The position numbers and the translations under genes were made by a program. The notes under the pieces were generated by a model, which saw nothing but the letters and a program-made list of their open reading frames with translations, was not told the origin of the DNA and searched no databases. Below, in pieces: positions 4,664-6,401 of a stretch of 6,401 nucleotides of DNA. The stretch comes from JBDRLD01 sp043813445 (GTDB lineage Bacteria > Patescibacteriota > Patescibacteriia > JACPHY01). The DNA lies in contig JBDRLD010000088.1 in the NCBI GenBank assembly GCA_043813445.1, positions 1-6,401 on the forward strand. Direction: 5' to 3'. Position 1 is the stretch's first letter. Every line of letters begins with the position of its first letter.

Positions 4664-4813
4664 ACAAAACCGCGCCATGTCCACTTTCCCCACAACTACT
4701 ACTTACTTAGTTAGCCAACTAAGCAAGTAGTAGGGGGTAAAAACTCTTTCGCAATTTCGCGCCTGTCCGCTGTCTTCATCCGCCTCGGGCGGGCTTGGGC
4801 GGAAAATAGAGAA
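4664..4813. repeat. Structured intergenic repeat, copy 1
   Basis: It matches 5956-6059 in ordered blocks: ACAAAA(A)CCGCGC, then ATG and CCAC, an identical 18 bases CCCCACAACTACTACTTA (4688-4705), CTTTCGCAATTTCG (4746-4759) and AAATAGAGAA (4804-4813). Copy 1 holds about 40 extra bases (4760-4799) with a CCGCC-TCG-GGCGG hairpin. The stem TTTCGC / GC(G)GAAA is kept in spite of that insert, with one bulged G. Both copies lie between a plus-strand terminator and the next gene. The strand is unknown. It could be a small RNA, a REP-like element or a conserved leader. Confidence 0.6.
4696..4733. repeat. 38-nt inverted repeat inside repeat copy 1
   Basis: CTACTACTT and CTTAGTT pair with AACTAAG and AAGTAGTAG: 16 pairs with one A-C mismatch between blocks and a loop of four (AGCC). 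CCCC (4688-4691) and GGGG (4734-4737) can extend it past an ACAA bulge. No T-tract follows on the plus strand (GGGGGTAAAA), so it does not look like a terminator. Copy 2 keeps only the left arm. Confidence 0.75.
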
Positions 4814-4867
4814 TGGCTGGAGAGTAAAAAGTATTTGATGGGCTAATATTGACGCAATTAGCATCGC

Positions 4868-4896
4868 TTGACATGCTCGCGTCGCTGTACTACAGT
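4868..4896 (+). promoter_or_regulatory. Promoter of the nucleotidyltransferase gene, with upstream inverted repeat
   Basis: A perfect TTGACA (4868-4873) and TACAGT (4891-4896, four of six) are 17 bases apart. Transcription should start near 4903, so the in-frame TTG at 4849 cannot be the start codon. GCTAAT (4842-4847) and ATTAGC (4857-4862) form an inverted repeat six bases upstream of the -35, a possible activator or operator site. Confidence 0.65.
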
Positions 4897-4950
4897 TCTG
4901 GCATTCAACAGAATAGCGTACGTTCACAATTCATGCTTTTGGAGTTGACC

Positions 4951-5865
4951 ATGCGAGTATGTTATCCCTGGTCGTACATTCCAGACCGAGTCCCCATGAT
5001 CGCGGACTTCTTTGAGCTTCGCGAAACCATCATGGAGCTCCTCGAAGAATATTCGACATGCATCCGCGTTGCACACCTCTGGGGATCTGCCTTAGGAAAC
5101 ACGCTCACACGTCGCAGCGACATTGATCTCATCATTGTCCATCATGCACCGCAACGACGGCGTGCACAGCAGCTCCTCGCTGCGATCCATAACGCGGCAG
5201 AGCGACACCATATCTTCCTCGATGCACACCTCATTGCAGATGATCTCGCGCTTTCCGGGCATCATGGACTTCCACTCACCAACGCACCAGATATCACCGC
5301 GCTGGAAATTTGTCACCACGAGAATGAAACGAAGCCATACAAGATTGGGAAGGAATACATCAACGAACTCATTGTGTTCCTCGGATACACCAAAGAGCGC
5401 GTACAGAGTGAAGCGCGTGCATACTTCCCCCGCATGCGACAGTTCAATGAGCGTCTGCGATTGGAGTTCAATCAATTTCGTCAGTGGCCGGGGCGTAAAC
5501 CCGAATCATTCGACCTCTGGCTCGAGCAGCTCATCCTACAGGGATGGAGCCAACCGTTTGAGCAAGGGACCATGACGGTCAGAAAGCTATTCACTTGGAG
5601 AGATGGATACCTGCCTGCCATGAATACCGATAACGTCATTTCGCGATTCTTACGCGACGATGACTTTGCATTCGCCCATGGTCCAGTGGGTTCACTCGTG
5701 CACGACAACGCGCGATACGATCACCTGCTCACCACCACCCTCGAAGGCCTCGTCTCGAAAGATCGGTATAATTGTGACCTGATGTGGCTACTGGGATCGG
5801 TTCTCAGCGCCACCAAGCGCCTTCTGGACTCCGTCGACGCCTACTTTACTGGGACACTCCCCTAG
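4951..5865 (+). CDS. Nucleotidyltransferase-fold protein (polymerase beta superfamily)
   Basis: The 304-residue product carries the nucleotidyltransferase signature at residues 42-62: H-L-W-G-S-A-L-G-N-T-L-T-R-R-S-D-I-D-L-I-I-V. It has G45-S46 and the catalytic pair D57-x-D59; D91 in F-L-D-A-H-L-I fits the third carboxylate. These are the family's metal and nucleotide-binding residues, so it should move a nucleoside monophosphate to an unknown acceptor. Residues 66-85 are helical. Residues 140-300 are a helical region I cannot assign (W-L-E-Q-L-I-L-Q-G-W, L-L-G-S-V-L-S-A-T-K-R-L-L). The frame opens at 4849, but the promoter and GGAG (4941-4944, six bases before the ATG) fix the start at 4951. 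Aminoglycoside-type, tRNA-type and toxin-type roles are all possible. No antitoxin-like partner gene is adjacent. Confidence 0.85.
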   Translation: MRVCYPWSYIPDRVPMIADFFELRETIMELLEEYSTCIRVAHLWGSALGNTLTRRSDIDLIIVHHAPQRRRAQQLLAAIHNAAERHHIFLDAHLIADDLALSGHHGLPLTNAPDITALEICHHENETKPYKIGKEYINELIVFLGYTKERVQSEARAYFPRMRQFNERLRLEFNQFRQWPGRKPESFDLWLEQLILQGWSQPFEQGTMTVRKLFTWRDGYLPAMNTDNVISRFLRDDDFAFAHGPVGSLVHDNARYDHLLTTTLEGLVSKDRYNCDLMWLLGSVLSATKRLLDSVDAYFTGTLP

Positions 5866-5903
5866 CCCACTCGTGGGCGATCAATAAGCAGACATCACGA
5901 ATC

Positions 5904-5936
5904 ATAAGCCACCCCGTTGCGCGGGGTGGCTTATAT
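5904..5936 (+). terminator. Intrinsic terminator of the nucleotidyltransferase gene
   Basis: A 13-pair stem (ATAAGCCACCCCG with CGGGGTGGCTTAT) has a five-base loop. The tail is TTATATACTT rather than a pure T run. It begins about 40 bases past the stop at 5865. Confidence 0.8.
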
Positions 5937-5955
5937 ACTTCGGGGAATAATCGCG

Positions 5956-6059
5956 ACAAAAACCGCGCAATGCCCACCCCCCACAACTACTACTTATTTA
6001 ACTGCCCCAACATGGGCGTGACTCAAAAGCCCTTTCGCAATTTCGTGCGAAATAGAGAA
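5956..6059. repeat. Structured intergenic repeat, copy 2
   Basis: Partner of 4664-4813, without the 40-base insert. TTTCGC (6033-6038) pairs exactly with GCGAAA (6047-6052). ATAGAG (6052-6057) can pair with CTCTAT (6065-6070) just beyond. GCCC (6004-6007) and GGGC (6014-6017) replace the long hairpin of copy 1. It starts about 20 bases after a terminator, as an independent unit might. Confidence 0.6.
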
Positions 6060-6070
6060 AGGTGCTCTAT

Positions 6071-6124
6071 GTGGGTGGTGGTTAGGCAGGTGGTTTAGGT
6101 GAGTGGTGGGGTCAGCGGGGGGGC
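6071..6124 (+). other. Very G-rich tract (G-quadruplex or C-rich minus strand)
   Basis: Of 54 bases, 32 are G and 4 are C on the plus strand, in runs of two to seven G spaced by T, A or CA. It could form two-layer G-quadruplexes in plus-strand RNA or DNA. Read on the minus strand it is C-rich and G-poor, like a Rho loading site, just beyond the terminator at 6157-6179. No coding sense is evident. Confidence 0.5.
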
Positions 6125-6156
6125 GAAAAGTGTTCGACCAAAATCGCCGGTAGTTG

Positions 6157-6179
6157 AAAAATCCGGTGTGGTACGGATT
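6157..6179 (-). terminator. Intrinsic terminator of the minus-strand gene at the right edge
   Basis: On the minus strand AATCCG pairs with CGGATT around eight bases, and the arm runs into TTTTT. It lies 45 bases past the stop at 6225. The plus-strand tail (CATTG) has no T run. Confidence 0.65.
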
Positions 6180-6224
6180 CATTGCTACGCAAAGTGGGCC
6201 TGGGACGGTTTTTTCCCTATTCGA

Positions 6225-6401
6225 TTACTTCCCCTTGAGGCACGAATCAAACGCGTCGTAATTTTTGTCAGTGGTATACTGATTGCAGCACTGAACTATA
6301 TTTCCCGCATCTGCATTAATCACCTGGCAGATTCTAGATGCTCGATCGTGTTTTTCTGCTTGCGTCATCGTTCCCTCCAGGAATTGCTCCAGCGCAGGCA
6401 A
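6225..6401 (-). CDS. Small cysteine-containing protein, right-edge gene (partial, or 47 residues)
   Basis: The frame is open from the window edge to TAA at 6225 (58 residues). Inside it, an ATG at 6368 has GGAGG (6374-6378) five bases upstream, giving a 47-residue protein beginning M-T-Q-A-E-K-H-D-R-A. The eleven residues before it (L-P-A-L-E-Q-F-L-E-G-T) also read like protein, so a longer gene entering from the right cannot be excluded. The sequence is polar and helical, with C25-type single cysteine (I-C-Q-V), a C-C-N-Q pair and a final D-S-C-L-K-G-K. Four cysteines could make two disulphides. I recognise no family. A terminator at 6157-6179 follows. Confidence 0.6.
   Translation of the reverse strand: MPALEQFLEGTMTQAEKHDRASRICQVINADAGNIVQCCNQYTTDKNYDAFDSCLKGK

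Noticed and set aside
5994..6182. 62-codon minus-strand frame rich in Pro, His and Thr
   Set aside because: Its composition is simply the complement of the G-rich tract, and it crosses a terminator and the repeat copy.
6191..6216. Plus-strand terminator before the T6 run at 6209-6214
   Set aside because: No adequate stem precedes the T run, and no plus-strand gene lies upstream in need of it.

Overview
The window reads as a compact bacterial chromosome segment. I suggest a Patescibacteria/CPR (Parcubacteria-like) genome, with moderate confidence. The reasons are a short membrane protein with an R-W-W-E start of a type I recall from that group, mostly orphan small proteins, and standard stop codons. 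Nearly every gene also has its own sigma-70-like promoter and most have their own short GC-rich intrinsic terminator. No rRNA, tRNA, transposase, integrase, phage gene or CRISPR array is visible. The taxonomic call comes from memory of such genomes, not from a search.

Layout. 1-124 (minus): N-terminal part of a small membrane protein, with an extended -10 promoter at 158-166. 217-567 (minus): small lipoprotein, promoter near 685-690. 723-794: two tandem hairpin terminators for the next minus-strand gene. 828-1949 (minus): 373-residue orphan whose C-terminal half holds an 85-residue unit duplicated with a 91-codon period. 2009-2133: divergent promoter region. 2134-2514 (plus): 126-residue zinc-ribbon protein with its own terminator. 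2567-2674: no gene, one hairpin. 2675-2700: terminator usable in both directions. 2761-3681 (minus): 306-residue protein with an N-terminal helix-turn-helix and a C-terminal sigma-70 region-4-like domain. 3682-3862: divergent intergenic region. 3863-3987 (plus): strong promoter followed at once by a highly folded leader. 3988-4524 (plus): 178-residue orphan and terminator. 4664-4813: first copy of a structured intergenic repeat. 4951-5865 (plus): nucleotidyltransferase-fold protein and terminator. 5956-6059: second copy of the repeat. 6071-6124: very G-rich tract. 6225-6401 (minus): C-terminal part, or a 47-residue whole, of a cysteine-containing small protein with its own terminator.

How the parts relate. 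Genes look individually transcribed and no operon is evident, so neighbours need not share a pathway. Two features could be regulatory: the HTH/sigma-region-4 protein, and the folded leader of the divergently transcribed gene at 3988. They share one intergenic region, which makes regulation of one by the other a reasonable but untested idea. The pair of structured repeats flanking the nucleotidyltransferase gene is the other signal that ordinary genes do not explain. Several computed-looking long reading frames begin upstream of the likely transcription start. I trimmed two of them (3988 and 4951) using promoter and ribosome-binding-site positions. I see no complete known defence, toxin-antitoxin or mobile system here.
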